Source: Myroides pelagicus
GTDB lineage: Bacteria; Bacteroidota; Bacteroidia; Flavobacteriales; Flavobacteriaceae
Length of the DNA: 64,000 nt
Direction of reading: 5' to 3'
Assembly: GCF_009711055.1 (NCBI RefSeq)
Contig: NZ_WMJY01000003.1
Coordinates: 315 to 64,314 of the forward strand
Each line of letters starts with the position of its first letter. Position 1 is the first letter of the stretch. Below are positions 48,919 through 58,000 of the stretch, one piece after another. The notes below the pieces were generated by a model, which ran no database searches, was not told the DNA's origin, and saw only the letters and a program-made list of their open reading frames with translations. The translations under genes were made by a program, and so were the position numbers.

Positions 48919-49398
48919 ATGAAAATAGCAGTAGTAATGGGCAGTGTATCAGACATGCCTGTAATGCAAGATGCAATCAATATAATCAAAGAATTCAGTG
49001 TAGAGGTAGAAGTAGATATTGTATCTGCACACAGAACACCAGAGAAGTTAGTAGACTTCTCTTCAAACGCTCACAAACGCGGCATCAATGTAATTATCGC
49101 AGGTGCAGGTGGAGCTGCTCACTTACCAGGTATGGTAGCTTCTATGTCTCCCCTTCCTGTTATCGGAGTACCTGTCAAATCGAGCAACTCTATTGATGGT
49201 TGGGATAGCGTACTATCTATCTTGCAAATGCCAGGTGGTGTCCCAGTAGCAACTGTAGCACTAAACGGAGCTAAGAACGCAGGATTACTTGCTCTACAGA
49301 TATTAGGTAGTCAAAACGAAGAACTACTTAACAAAATGGTAGATTACAAAAACGGATTACGAGAAGCTGTACTCAAAGCTGCAGAGTCTATAAAATAA
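48919..49398 (+). CDS. purE: N5-carboxyaminoimidazole ribonucleotide mutase
   Basis: A 159-residue class I PurE that converts N5-CAIR to CAIR, the step after PurK. MGSVSDMPVMQDA, the catalytic His38 in SAHRTPE, and the GAGGAAHLPGMVAS loop are diagnostic. The PurK partner confirms class I. The operon ends in a hairpin terminator. Confidence 0.96.
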   Translation: MKIAVVMGSVSDMPVMQDAINIIKEFSVEVEVDIVSAHRTPEKLVDFSSNAHKRGINVIIAGAGGAAHLPGMVASMSPLPVIGVPVKSSNSIDGWDSVLSILQMPGGVPVATVALNGAKNAGLLALQILGSQNEELLNKMVDYKNGLREAVLKAAESIK

Positions 49399-49419
49399 CA
49401 ACATCTGTTTTATTAGATG

Positions 49420-49470
49420 AAAAAGGGAGTTGATAATAGGTACAAAAACACTATTACTATTCCCTTTTTT
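49420..49470 (+). terminator. Terminator after purE
   Basis: Left arm AAAAAGGGA at 49420-49428 and right arm TCCCTTTTTT at 49461-49470, with partial inner pairing (ATAATAG with CTATTAC-type sequence). It lies 22 nt after the purE stop codon. Confidence 0.75.
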
Positions 49471-49885
49471 CATATCTTTATTGAAAGATCATCAAAATTC
49501 ACCTAACGATTCATAAGTAGATAACGTACTGACATCTATTCAACTCAACATATTGAGTTTCTTATAATCAAAATCATTAAAGCAAACTATATGATCACAG
49601 AGATAAAGTGTGTTTATTATCTTCGTGCCTCCCCTAGACACCCTATTTTATTGTCATTTCCTCGCAAGGTTGAGCCATACGTGCAGTATTCGTGCAGTTT
49701 ACGAGCCCACAGAGCATCTCTTGGCAAGGAATGTGCACGAATACTGCACGCATAGGTCTATCTCCTACGACACTGACTCACTGATAGATTTTTGAAACTA
49801 TAAAGCTATACTGAAAATCCGATGACAATTTGAATGCTACCTTAATGCCTGAATTTGAAACTTCTAAAAAATACGAAAGCAACAA
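49471..49885. other. Gene-free gap with a structured, less AT-rich core
   Basis: Between convergent purE and a flavoprotein gene. From about 49610 to 49790 the base composition is noticeably richer in G and C than the flanks, and the stretch holds the 17-bp inverted repeat described separately. A 61-codon open frame here (49610-49795) runs through the repeat and looks accidental. Confidence 0.4.
49680..49750. repeat. 17-bp perfect inverted repeat with internal CGTGCAG repeats
   Basis: CGTGCAGTATTCGTGCA at 49680-49696 is the exact reverse complement of 49734-49750, separated by 37 nt. Each arm itself contains two copies of CGTGCA 5 nt apart. No T-run follows on either side, so it is not a plain terminator. 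It may be a REP-like repeat, a MITE remnant or a multi-site protein-binding region. Confidence 0.6.
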
Positions 49886-50947
49886 CTACAAAAACAAACT
49901 GTGCTGACCTGCTGTCATTAAGTCTCTAAATACTCTATTGATATCAGCGTCCTTATTGATAACCGTTAACCCTAAATAAGGCATACACTCCACGATGTCT
50001 TTACGTCCTTCAAAGACGACTTGTTCGCATACTTTATCTACTGCCGCAAGTAAACCATCTGTAAAAACTTCATCATCTTTCACAACTTGCCAACACTCTT
50101 GTGCTTTTTGATAAAACTTAATCTTTCTATTTAAAAAACTTGCTTTCATTTGTCCCAAAAGGCTCTGGTGCTTTATAGCATGTGTTTTACTAGACAGTGA
50201 ATTAAAATAGTGCTCAGCTAAGGCTATAAAGTGGGCTTGAATACCTAAGTGATTAACTGCCAACGTAAATTTAGCAAATGGCAAAAAAGGAAAAGAAAAT
50301 AACGCATTATCAATAACCTTATCCTCTTTTGTTATAGAAAAAGCTCTATTACGACTTACTTTTAATCGATTTACAGTAAACGAATCACTACCTGTAGCTA
50401 TAAGCCCCATAGTATTCCACTCTTTGACAACCTCAACCTCATCAGGTAGAAAACAAAAGGATTGATAAATCGGATTTCCTTCGGCATCTTCAACAAACTT
50501 TCCATCACGCTCAATTTTACAATTAGCTGTGAATACAGTACAATGATGTAAACCTGTAGCCACTTTCCAATGTCCCGAAACAATATAACCGTCTTCTATC
50601 TCTATAGCTACACCACCTACTTTTCCACTACCTCCAAAACATACTTGAGAGTCGGCAAATAATTGCTTACTCAGCCCCTGATCTAAATAACCAACAAACA
50701 TATTCGCTCCACTACACAAAGCGACCGTCCAACCTAAACTTCCATCTATACAAGCTATTTCTTCTTGTAGCTCCAGGGCATCTATAAAATCAAGTGCTAA
50801 ACCTCCATATTCTTTTGGAACAAATAAATTGAATAAGTTGTATTTGTAAATTACTGTAAGTTGTTCTTTAGTTAAATGACCTTGTTCCTCAGCAGCAACT
50901 ATAGATTTCTGCAAGGCTAACTTATCTTCTAAAGCTATTTTAATCAT
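49886..50947 (-). CDS. Acyl-CoA dehydrogenase-like flavoprotein
   Basis: A 353-residue protein of the acyl-CoA dehydrogenase fold: the N-terminal helical domain has LFNLFVPKEYGGLALDF and CIDGSLGW; the beta domain has GSGKVGGVAIEIEDGYIVSGHWKVATG; the C-terminal helices end in NRVFRDLMTAGQHSLF. The GSGKV and C-terminal pattern are closer to flavin monooxygenases of the HsaA/DszC type than to classical dehydrogenases. The substrate is unknown. It stands alone with a -7 box 25 nt upstream. Confidence 0.75.
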   Translation of the reverse strand: MIKIALEDKLALQKSIVAAEEQGHLTKEQLTVIYKYNLFNLFVPKEYGGLALDFIDALELQEEIACIDGSLGWTVALCSGANMFVGYLDQGLSKQLFADSQVCFGGSGKVGGVAIEIEDGYIVSGHWKVATGLHHCTVFTANCKIERDGKFVEDAEGNPIYQSFCFLPDEVEVVKEWNTMGLIATGSDSFTVNRLKVSRNRAFSITKEDKVIDNALFSFPFLPFAKFTLAVNHLGIQAHFIALAEHYFNSLSSKTHAIKHQSLLGQMKASFLNRKIKFYQKAQECWQVVKDDEVFTDGLLAAVDKVCEQVVFEGRKDIVECMPYLGLTVINKDADINRVFRDLMTAGQHSLFL

Positions 50948-50972
50948 AATTACATTTGTTATTTGGTGATGG

Positions 50973-50980
50973 CAAAACTA
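50973..50980 (-). promoter_or_regulatory. -7 box for the acyl-CoA dehydrogenase-like gene
   Basis: Minus-strand TAGTTTTG, 25 nt before the start at 50947. A plus-strand TACATTTG lies only 14 nt away at 50951-50958. Confidence 0.45.
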
Positions 50981-51166
50981 TCATATTTACCCTATCAATC
51001 GCTGTTAATTCAACATTTAACATACTATCCTGTCGTTTTTTAGCACTATTATACATTTTACTAAACCTCTCAACAATCTTACAACACCCCTAAAAACAGT
51101 TATGCTGTCACACCAAAAAGCAAACATTGATATAGATTTAACAGCTTATTCCTTTAAAAACTCGTA

Positions 51167-51188
51167 TTTTTAATCTTTCGATTAAAAA
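51167..51188. promoter_or_regulatory. Inverted repeat before the M3 peptidase gene
   Basis: TTTTTAATC (51167-51175) and GATTAAAAA (51180-51188) form a 9-bp perfect inverted repeat ending 15 nt before the start codon. It could be a leader hairpin or operator; AT-rich, so possibly chance. Confidence 0.3.
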
Positions 51189-51203
51189 TTAAGTACACAA
51201 TAT

Positions 51204-53231
51204 ATGACATTACTAAACAGTAAATTCAACACAGTACACAGTACTGCTCCTTTTACACAGATTAAAACAGAAGACTATATCCCTGCTTTTAATAAAGCAA
51301 TTCAAGATACTAAAAACGAGATAGAAGCAATCACTTCTAATAACAGTACACCAACTTTTGAGAATACTTTAGAAGCTCTTACATACTCAGGTATGGAGTT
51401 AGATGTATTGTCTAATATCTTCTTTAACCTCAACTCTGCTGAGACAAATGACGAGATGCAAAAGATAGCACAGGAAGTAGCTCCTATGTTGTCTGCTTTG
51501 AGTAATGACATTTCATTAAACGAAGAGTTGTTTAAACGCGTTAAAGCTGTATATGAACAAAAAGACGGCCTTAACCTAACGACAGAACAAGAAACACTAT
51601 TGACAAAGAATTATAAGAGCTTTGTGAGAAATGGTGCTTTGTTATCTGAAGACAAAAAAAAACGCTTAAGAGCTATTGATGCGCAACTATCTACTACTGC
51701 TCTAAAGTTTGGAGAGAATGTATTAGCCGAAACGCATAAGTACCAACTACACATCACTGCTGAACAAGACTTAGCTGGATTGCCAGAAGGAGCTATCGAA
51801 GAGGCTAAAGCATTGGCAGAACAAGAAGGTAAAGAGGGATGGGTATTCACTTTAGACTATCCAAGTTATATTCCTTTTATGACGTATGCGGATAACCGTG
51901 AGTTGCGCAAAGAAATGGCTATTGCTGGTGGTAAAAAAGCATTCCAAGACAATGAGTACAACAATGAAGCAAATGTTTTAAGCATAGTAAACCTTCGTCA
52001 CGAAAGAGCTAACCTATTAGGATATGCTACACATGCACACTTCGTATTAGAAGAGCGTATGGCACAAAGTCCAGATAAGGTAAATGCTTTCTTAGAGGAG
52101 TTATTGGCAAAGGCTAAGCCTGCTGCGGATAAAGAGTTTGCAGAGTTAACTGCATTTGCTAAGAAAACAGATGGTATTGATCAGTTAGAGAAATGGGACG
52201 GTTCTTACTACTCTGAGAAATTAAAACAAGAGCGTTTTAGCTTAGACGACGAGTTGTTAAAACCATACTTCCAATTAGAGAACGTATTAGATGGGGCTTA
52301 CCAAGTAGCGAATAAATTATATGGATTAGTATTCACTGAAGTACATACTATAGAAAAGTATCACGCTGATGTACGTACGTTCGAAGTTACAAACGAAGCA
52401 GGTGACTTTATCGCTGTGTTCTACACCGACTTCTTCCCTCGTAAAGGAAAGAGAAACGGAGCTTGGATGACTTCATTCAAGAACCAATACATCAAAGAAG
52501 GTGTAAACGAGAGACCACATATCTCTATTGTATGCAACTTCACAAAACCTACTGCTACTAAACCATCATTGCTTACGTTTAATGAGGTGACAACTCTATT
52601 CCACGAGTTTGGACACGCACTACATGGTATGTTGGCTAATACTACTTATCCTTCGTTATCAGGTACTAATGTATATTGGGATTTCGTAGAGTTACCAAGT
52701 CAGGTAATGGAGAACTGGTGCTATGAGAAAGAAGCGTTAGAGTTGTTCGCAAAACACTACCAAACTGGGGAGACTATTCCTATGGAGTTAGTAGAGAAGA
52801 TTAAAGAGAGCGCAAGCTTCTTAGAGGGGTTAGCTACAGTACGTCAATTGAGCTTCGGATTATTGGATATGGGATGGCATGGACAAGACCCTACTGCTAT
52901 CACAAGTTTGAAAGACTTTGAGGTAAAACAGTTCCAATCTACACAACAGTACCCTGATGTAAAAGAGAATGCGATGAGTACTTCGTTCTCACATATCTTC
53001 CAAGGGGGTTACTCATCTGGATACTACAGTTACAAATGGGCAGAGGTATTAGATGCTGATGCTTTTGCATACTTTAAGGATAACGGTATCTTTAACAAAG
53101 AAGTAGCTACCAAGTTTAAAGACAATGTACTGTCTCAAGGTGGTACTGATCACCCAATGACTTTGTACAAAAAATTCAGAGGACAAGAACCTACTCCTGA
53201 TGCTTTACTAAAAAGAGCAGGATTGTTATAA
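51204..53231 (+). CDS. M3 family metallopeptidase (oligopeptidase A / dipeptidyl carboxypeptidase type)
   Basis: A 675-residue zinc peptidase with the M3 signature: HEFGH at residues 467-471 followed by ALHG, and the third ligand Glu in the later FVELPSQVMENW segment. The N-terminal two thirds are the helical lobes of the family. No signal peptide is visible, so it is probably cytoplasmic and degrades short peptides, fitting the peptide-feeding character of neighbouring genes. Length matches OpdA/Dcp; the two cannot be told apart here. Confidence 0.9.
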   Translation: MTLLNSKFNTVHSTAPFTQIKTEDYIPAFNKAIQDTKNEIEAITSNNSTPTFENTLEALTYSGMELDVLSNIFFNLNSAETNDEMQKIAQEVAPMLSALSNDISLNEELFKRVKAVYEQKDGLNLTTEQETLLTKNYKSFVRNGALLSEDKKKRLRAIDAQLSTTALKFGENVLAETHKYQLHITAEQDLAGLPEGAIEEAKALAEQEGKEGWVFTLDYPSYIPFMTYADNRELRKEMAIAGGKKAFQDNEYNNEANVLSIVNLRHERANLLGYATHAHFVLEERMAQSPDKVNAFLEELLAKAKPAADKEFAELTAFAKKTDGIDQLEKWDGSYYSEKLKQERFSLDDELLKPYFQLENVLDGAYQVANKLYGLVFTEVHTIEKYHADVRTFEVTNEAGDFIAVFYTDFFPRKGKRNGAWMTSFKNQYIKEGVNERPHISIVCNFTKPTATKPSLLTFNEVTTLFHEFGHALHGMLANTTYPSLSGTNVYWDFVELPSQVMENWCYEKEALELFAKHYQTGETIPMELVEKIKESASFLEGLATVRQLSFGLLDMGWHGQDPTAITSLKDFEVKQFQSTQQYPDVKENAMSTSFSHIFQGGYSSGYYSYKWAEVLDADAFAYFKDNGIFNKEVATKFKDNVLSQGGTDHPMTLYKKFRGQEPTPDALLKRAGLL

Positions 53232-53238
53232 AAACACA

Positions 53239-53275
53239 GAAGCCCTTTGCGTTGCAAAGGGCTTCTTCTATTTTG
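53239..53275 (+). terminator. Terminator after the M3 peptidase gene
   Basis: A 12-bp perfect stem GAAGCCCTTTGC (53239-53250) / GCAAAGGGCTTC (53254-53265) with a 3-nt loop and a TTCTATTTT tail. Confidence 0.85.
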
Positions 53276-53325
53276 AAACGTTATCTACATTGTTGTTACT
53301 GGATAGTAGACAGGACAGAAAGAAG

Positions 53326-53342
53326 AATGTCCAGTGGACATT
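53326..53342. repeat. Short palindrome between convergent genes
   Basis: AATGTCCA (53326-53333) and TGGACATT (53335-53342) form an 8-bp inverted repeat around a single G. No T-run. It lies between the M3 terminator and the 3' end of the lipoprotein gene; its role is unknown. Confidence 0.3.
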
Positions 53343-53381
53343 ATGAATGATGAGCCAGGAGAAGGAAGGATTAGTACGTCT

Positions 53382-53930
53382 CTACAGAAAACACTCCTCG
53401 TTATAGTCGTAAGCATCTATCGTAATAGGCATCTTTTTAGCCTCTTCAAGATCGTTTTGAGCTTCGTTATACTTATCTTCCTCCGATGCAGCTTTAGGGT
53501 CTTTAATAGTACCTAAAAGGGTATTGATACGGTCTAACTCTCGTTGTTGATATGCTTTAAGATATCCTTCTGCAACTTCACATACTTCTTTGAATGTCTT
53601 ACCTCCTACTTGCTTTAAGAAAACAGCATCAGTTTTATCATTATCTATATCTTCCTCTGCACCGTAAACGATGTTATAATTTCCTATAATCTGTATTGCT
53701 TTTTGCAAACGCATTTGATCATCGTCTCCTAAAGACACCATCATTTTGTCTTCAGATTCTGCATACTTATCCATATTCTCAGCAGACAATCTAAGCTCCG
53801 TAGTTTTTGGTTGTTCTTCTACAGTTTCTACTTTTGTTTCTTCAACTACTACAGGTGTTTCTACCTCTTTATCTTTACAGCTTACTGTCAATAACATCAA
53901 GCCTACTATTGCTAAACCTACTTTCCTCAT
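53382..53930 (-). CDS. Small lipoprotein of unknown function (DUF6694-like)
   Basis: A 182-residue protein with a lipoprotein signal peptide (MRKVGLAIVGLMLLTVSC, lipobox Cys18), a Glu/Thr/Val-rich linker to about residue 50, and a helical, acidic domain. The pattern AENMDKYAESEDKMM...MRLQKAIQII recalls DUF6694 lipoproteins, but this is a weak impression. It probably sits in the outer or inner membrane facing the periplasm. No functional clue from neighbours. Confidence 0.65.
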   Translation of the reverse strand: MRKVGLAIVGLMLLTVSCKDKEVETPVVVEETKVETVEEQPKTTELRLSAENMDKYAESEDKMMVSLGDDDQMRLQKAIQIIGNYNIVYGAEEDIDNDKTDAVFLKQVGGKTFKEVCEVAEGYLKAYQQRELDRINTLLGTIKDPKAASEEDKYNEAQNDLEEAKKMPITIDAYDYNEECFL

Positions 53931-54019
53931 ACTTGTATTTTAAAAGACAAATGTAAAACCATCTATCCTAATTATACAATAGCCAGAAACAGCTATTTTA
54001 CAAATAATCGTTAAGTATA

Positions 54020-54898
54020 TTATTCACTCAACTCACCAAACTTACCTGCATTAAAGTCGTTAACTACTTCTACTAATTCATCTCTTGTGTTCATTACAAA
54101 AGGACCATAGTGAGCAATTGGTTCATTTATAGGTTCGCCAGCTAATACTAATATCACAGCATCTTGTGTAGCTTCAACTTCAAAAGTTTCTCCATCATGT
54201 TGCATCACAACCATGTGATCTTGTGGAATAAGATACTCTCCATTTACTTTCATTTCACCTTCAATTACAAGCAACATTACATTGTAATGTTCAGGGAAAT
54301 TGTAAGAAGCCTTTCCTCCTGCTTTTGCTTTAAAGTTTGACATATGGACAGGTGTAAATGTAGAAGCTGGTCCTTTTGCTGTTTTATAGTTACCTGCTAT
54401 GACCTCAACAACACCTAATCCATCTTCTAAGTTGTACTTGGTCATTTGTGCATGTTCAATCGCTTGGTACTTAGCAGGACCTTTTTTATCCTTTGCAGGA
54501 AGGTTTACCCATAGTTGTACCATCTGAAACAGTCCTCCTGTTTTACTCCACTCTATTTCGTGAAACTCTTTATGTAAAACTCCAGAAGCCGCAGTCATCC
54601 ATTGTACATCACCTTCTCCGATAATACCTCCACCTCCACTACTATCACCATGCTCTACTCGTCCTTTATAAGCAATCGTTACAGTCTCAAATCCTTTATG
54701 TGGGTGTACACCTACTCCTCTTGGTATCTCTGACGGACCAAACTCATATTTAGAATTATAATCTAACATAATGAAAGGATCCATTCTTTGCATACTCATA
54801 CCTGGCATACTAGGTATAAAGTTATGTACTCTAAAACCATCACCTACAAAATGTGCAGGCTGTGGTGCTACTACTTGTTCTATACTTCTCGTTTTCAT
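54020..54898 (-). CDS. Pirin family protein
   Basis: A 292-residue bicupin protein. The metal ligands of the N-terminal cupin are present: His65 and His67 in GVHPHKGFET, His109 and Glu111 in VLHKEFHE. The C-terminal pirin domain follows (AKGPASTFTPVHMSNFKA). Bacterial pirins include quercetin dioxygenases and regulators; the role here is open. The frame reaches 54994, but a TAACTTTG box at 54919-54926 lies in that stretch, so the Met at 54898 is chosen. Confidence 0.88.
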   Translation of the reverse strand: MKTRSIEQVVAPQPAHFVGDGFRVHNFIPSMPGMSMQRMDPFIMLDYNSKYEFGPSEIPRGVGVHPHKGFETVTIAYKGRVEHGDSSGGGGIIGEGDVQWMTAASGVLHKEFHEIEWSKTGGLFQMVQLWVNLPAKDKKGPAKYQAIEHAQMTKYNLEDGLGVVEVIAGNYKTAKGPASTFTPVHMSNFKAKAGGKASYNFPEHYNVMLLVIEGEMKVNGEYLIPQDHMVVMQHDGETFEVEATQDAVILVLAGEPINEPIAHYGPFVMNTRDELVEVVNDFNAGKFGELSE

Positions 54899-54918
54899 AT
54901 CTATTGGTTTTTGTATTA

Positions 54919-54926
54919 CAAAGTTA
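54919..54926 (-). promoter_or_regulatory. -7 box for the pirin gene
   Basis: Minus-strand TAACTTTG, 20 nt before the start at 54898, between the macroglobulin-gene terminator and the pirin start. Confidence 0.55.
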
Positions 54927-54977
54927 CGTCCTATATCGGCAATAGCACTTAACCTACAACAAGAAGTAATTAAATAC

Positions 54978-55008
54978 AAAAAGGGGCTTACCACAGCAAG
55001 CCCCTTTT
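54978..55008 (-). terminator. Terminator after the macroglobulin-like gene
   Basis: AAAAAGGGGCTT (54978-54989) pairs with AAGCCCCTTTT (54998-55008) around an 8-nt loop, followed on the minus strand by TTTTTG. It lies just past the stop at 55019. Confidence 0.85.
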
Positions 55009-55018
55009 CAATTCAATT

Positions 55019-58000
55019 TCATTGTTTAATCGTAACCTTTACTCCCTCGGTATGTGCACTTAACTCAGGAGCATACATACTCTGTAAGGTCATAACCCCA
55101 TTTGAAAACACACCTGGTACACTAGCTCTCAAGTCATACTCAAATACATAAGTGCCTGATTGCAATCGAGAAATAAAGAAATTTGTCGATGCATCTCTTG
55201 TTTCTTCATAATAACTCAATGAGTTTTCCCTTCTATAACCTGATAACACATTCGTCGGTTCAAAACCACTAGCACGCATATCTTTCAAATGAACGTAATC
55301 CATATCTTGTCTTACTTCCATCTCTAAACGCACAGTAACTATATCACCCACTCTAATCGGTGTATCTTTAGTAATCTCTTGTAAAACATTACCTTTTGAT
55401 GTAACCGTCTTTATGTACAATTGCTTATTTAGTGAAACACCCGTATTACTAGACGTAATCTTATCTAACTTTTCAAAATACTGCCAATACATACCGCCAT
55501 AGGCCACACCTGGCGATTGCTTTGATACCTCAACAGTCTGCATCATCGGGTTAATCTCCTTCGCGGACCAAGCTTGTTTAACATACCCTATTTTCATTTG
55601 CTCTGAAGCTGTTATATCAAGAGGTTCTCCTCCAATCTTGATTACTAAGTCCTGATTATTAGCCTTTCCTGACTTTTCAGTTCGCATTAACGCGTAAATT
55701 GCTTTTACTGTAGCTTTATCAGAACGCCAAGCCTTCGCTTGTTTGTTTCTCAACAACCAAACCTTCATAGCTTCAATCTCCTTAGCATACTTGTGCGCAT
55801 TAATTTCTAAAGCAGCTTCTAACATTAAAACCTGATTACTTACTGGTGTATCATACCAATTACACCCAACTATATTCGATTTCCAATACATTCCAGTATT
55901 AGCAGACTCTACTGATTGATTGAACAAAGATTTCATTTGTTTAGCAGCACTTTTGCCTTTTCCAAAACGGTAAGCAACAATGGCATTTACTCCTTGTTGA
56001 TACACCATTGACGGTTGATAATCCTCTGTTCTCTTTAAATATTGAGCAAACATGGTTGTATAACGATCATTAATTCTAACATCTTCTATAAAAAAGGAAC
56101 GCACATACAAATACTGTGTTTGCAATGGATACAATGCTTTATCTTGTTCCTTTTCCTTTAGGTATTGACCATATTGTACCTCATCTACATAAGTTATTGC
56201 ACGTTGTATCAATGTCTGATAATCAAAACCTAGCGATTCATTCAATAGTCCCATCTTTTTCAATTCACCAAAACCTTCAATAATTGATTGTGTTACATGA
56301 GTATCTGAATCGCCACCAGGAAACCATGGAAAACCACCATCACTATTTTGCAACTCTAATAAACTCTCGAACTTCTGTATGCGGTCTTGTTTCATTTCAT
56401 TTAAGTCGAACAATAAAGCAATGCGTTTCATCTGTTCCTCTTCTCTCTCCGCATCAGCTAACCACGGAGTCTCAGCCAAGAGAATAGTTCTCAACTCTTC
56501 TTGTTTTGACAAACGAGATTTTAATTGCCCAGTAGTGTTCCATTCTTCAAACACCTTTTTAATAACAGGATTATTATTTACAATCCCCGTAGAAACAACA
56601 TTAGCATACAATTGACGAAATATAGCATCTGAATTCTTAGACTTTGTTTCTCTTAAACTAGGTAAAGCAAAAATAGCATTCCACAAAGGGTTTGTTGTCA
56701 TTTCAAATGTCAGACGAAAATCTTCTGTCGATTCAGTACGTGCTTGAACAAAACGGTCAAAAGTAAATTGTTTGTCATCTCCTTTTTTTACAAAAATTGG
56801 CATAGACTCTGTTAGTAGTATCTTATCACTTAATACTGGCAACGCCGCTTCTTCACCATCACTAAAATCCCCTGCTTTAGCTACTATTCGATAAACAACA
56901 GCTTGTATGTGTTGTGGTACATTAACTGTCCACTGTACAACTCCTGATTCTCCTCTTTCTAGACCTATCACCTCTTTCACCTTATCCACGTGGTTAAACG
57001 CAGCATCAATTGGCTCCATAGTAAACGCATCGAACAACAATAACGCAACATGACTATCTACTTTTCCATCACTAAGATTTGTCACCTTAGAAGATAAAAC
57101 AATCTCATCACCTTGACGCAAGAAACGGGGAACATGAGGAGTCACCATTAACTCTTTCTGTGTACGTACTGTTTTCTCTAAATAGGCACTTTCCAAGTCT
57201 TTAGTATGTGCATATGCCATAAACTTCCACTGAGTCAATGCTTCAGGTGCAGTAAACTCAATCTTGACATTGCCATCTTTATCTGTTTTTAACTGTGGAT
57301 AAAAGAAAGCTGTTTCTTTAAGGTTCTTCCTACTATCTATATTCTCTAAAACTTGTAATGCCGCATCCTTAGTCGTTATCACAACAACACCCGCTGAACC
57401 GCGACTTCCATAAAGTGCAGTCGCCTTCTCCTCCTTCAGTACTTCTATTGTTGCTATTTCATCTTTAGCAGGTGCTTCATTCACAATTACACCATCGACA
57501 ACGTATAACGGTGAATTATCATCATTAAAACTCGATGCTCCTCTAACTTGTACACTTTCATCAGATTTAGTCCCTATCCCTCTTTTCTTAGCTTGAACAG
57601 CTGGAGGGGGAGGCATAGTCCTTCCATTAGAGTCTGCAATTCTAAAACTACGTGTAGAGAATTTGAAATCATTCAATTCTACTATTCTAAAGAGATAGAA
57701 GCTAGTAGCCAAATGACCATTAGACATAATTTCTCTTCCATAAGTACGCTTGTCAAAAGCGTTGCCAAATTGAAAATAATTAGAGTTGTTATAGTAATGC
57801 TTACGAGGAGTATAAAGATCATTCAATGAATGTGGGACAAATTGATCTAAAGACTGATCATACATCGTTGCAAGTACTTCAGCGAGTACTTTATCTTTAT
57901 TTGCTCCCTTGATTAACAATGACCACTTTTCTTCTTGACCAGGACTTAACTTATCTCTAAACGTACTGACTTCAATAGAAAGCCCCTCTACTTGCTCACG

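Noticed and set aside
49610..49795. 61-codon plus-strand frame in the purE downstream gap
   Set aside because: It runs straight through both arms of the inverted repeat and has no start signal; treated as a product of the repeat.
53334..53516. 60-codon plus-strand frame beginning in the gap after the M3 peptidase
   Set aside because: Mostly antisense to the lipoprotein gene, which has a clear signal peptide and lipobox; no family pattern.
56284..56615. Plus-strand frames of 67 and 78 codons inside the macroglobulin-like gene
   Set aside because: Antisense to a continuous 2021-codon frame; composition is that of a shadow frame.
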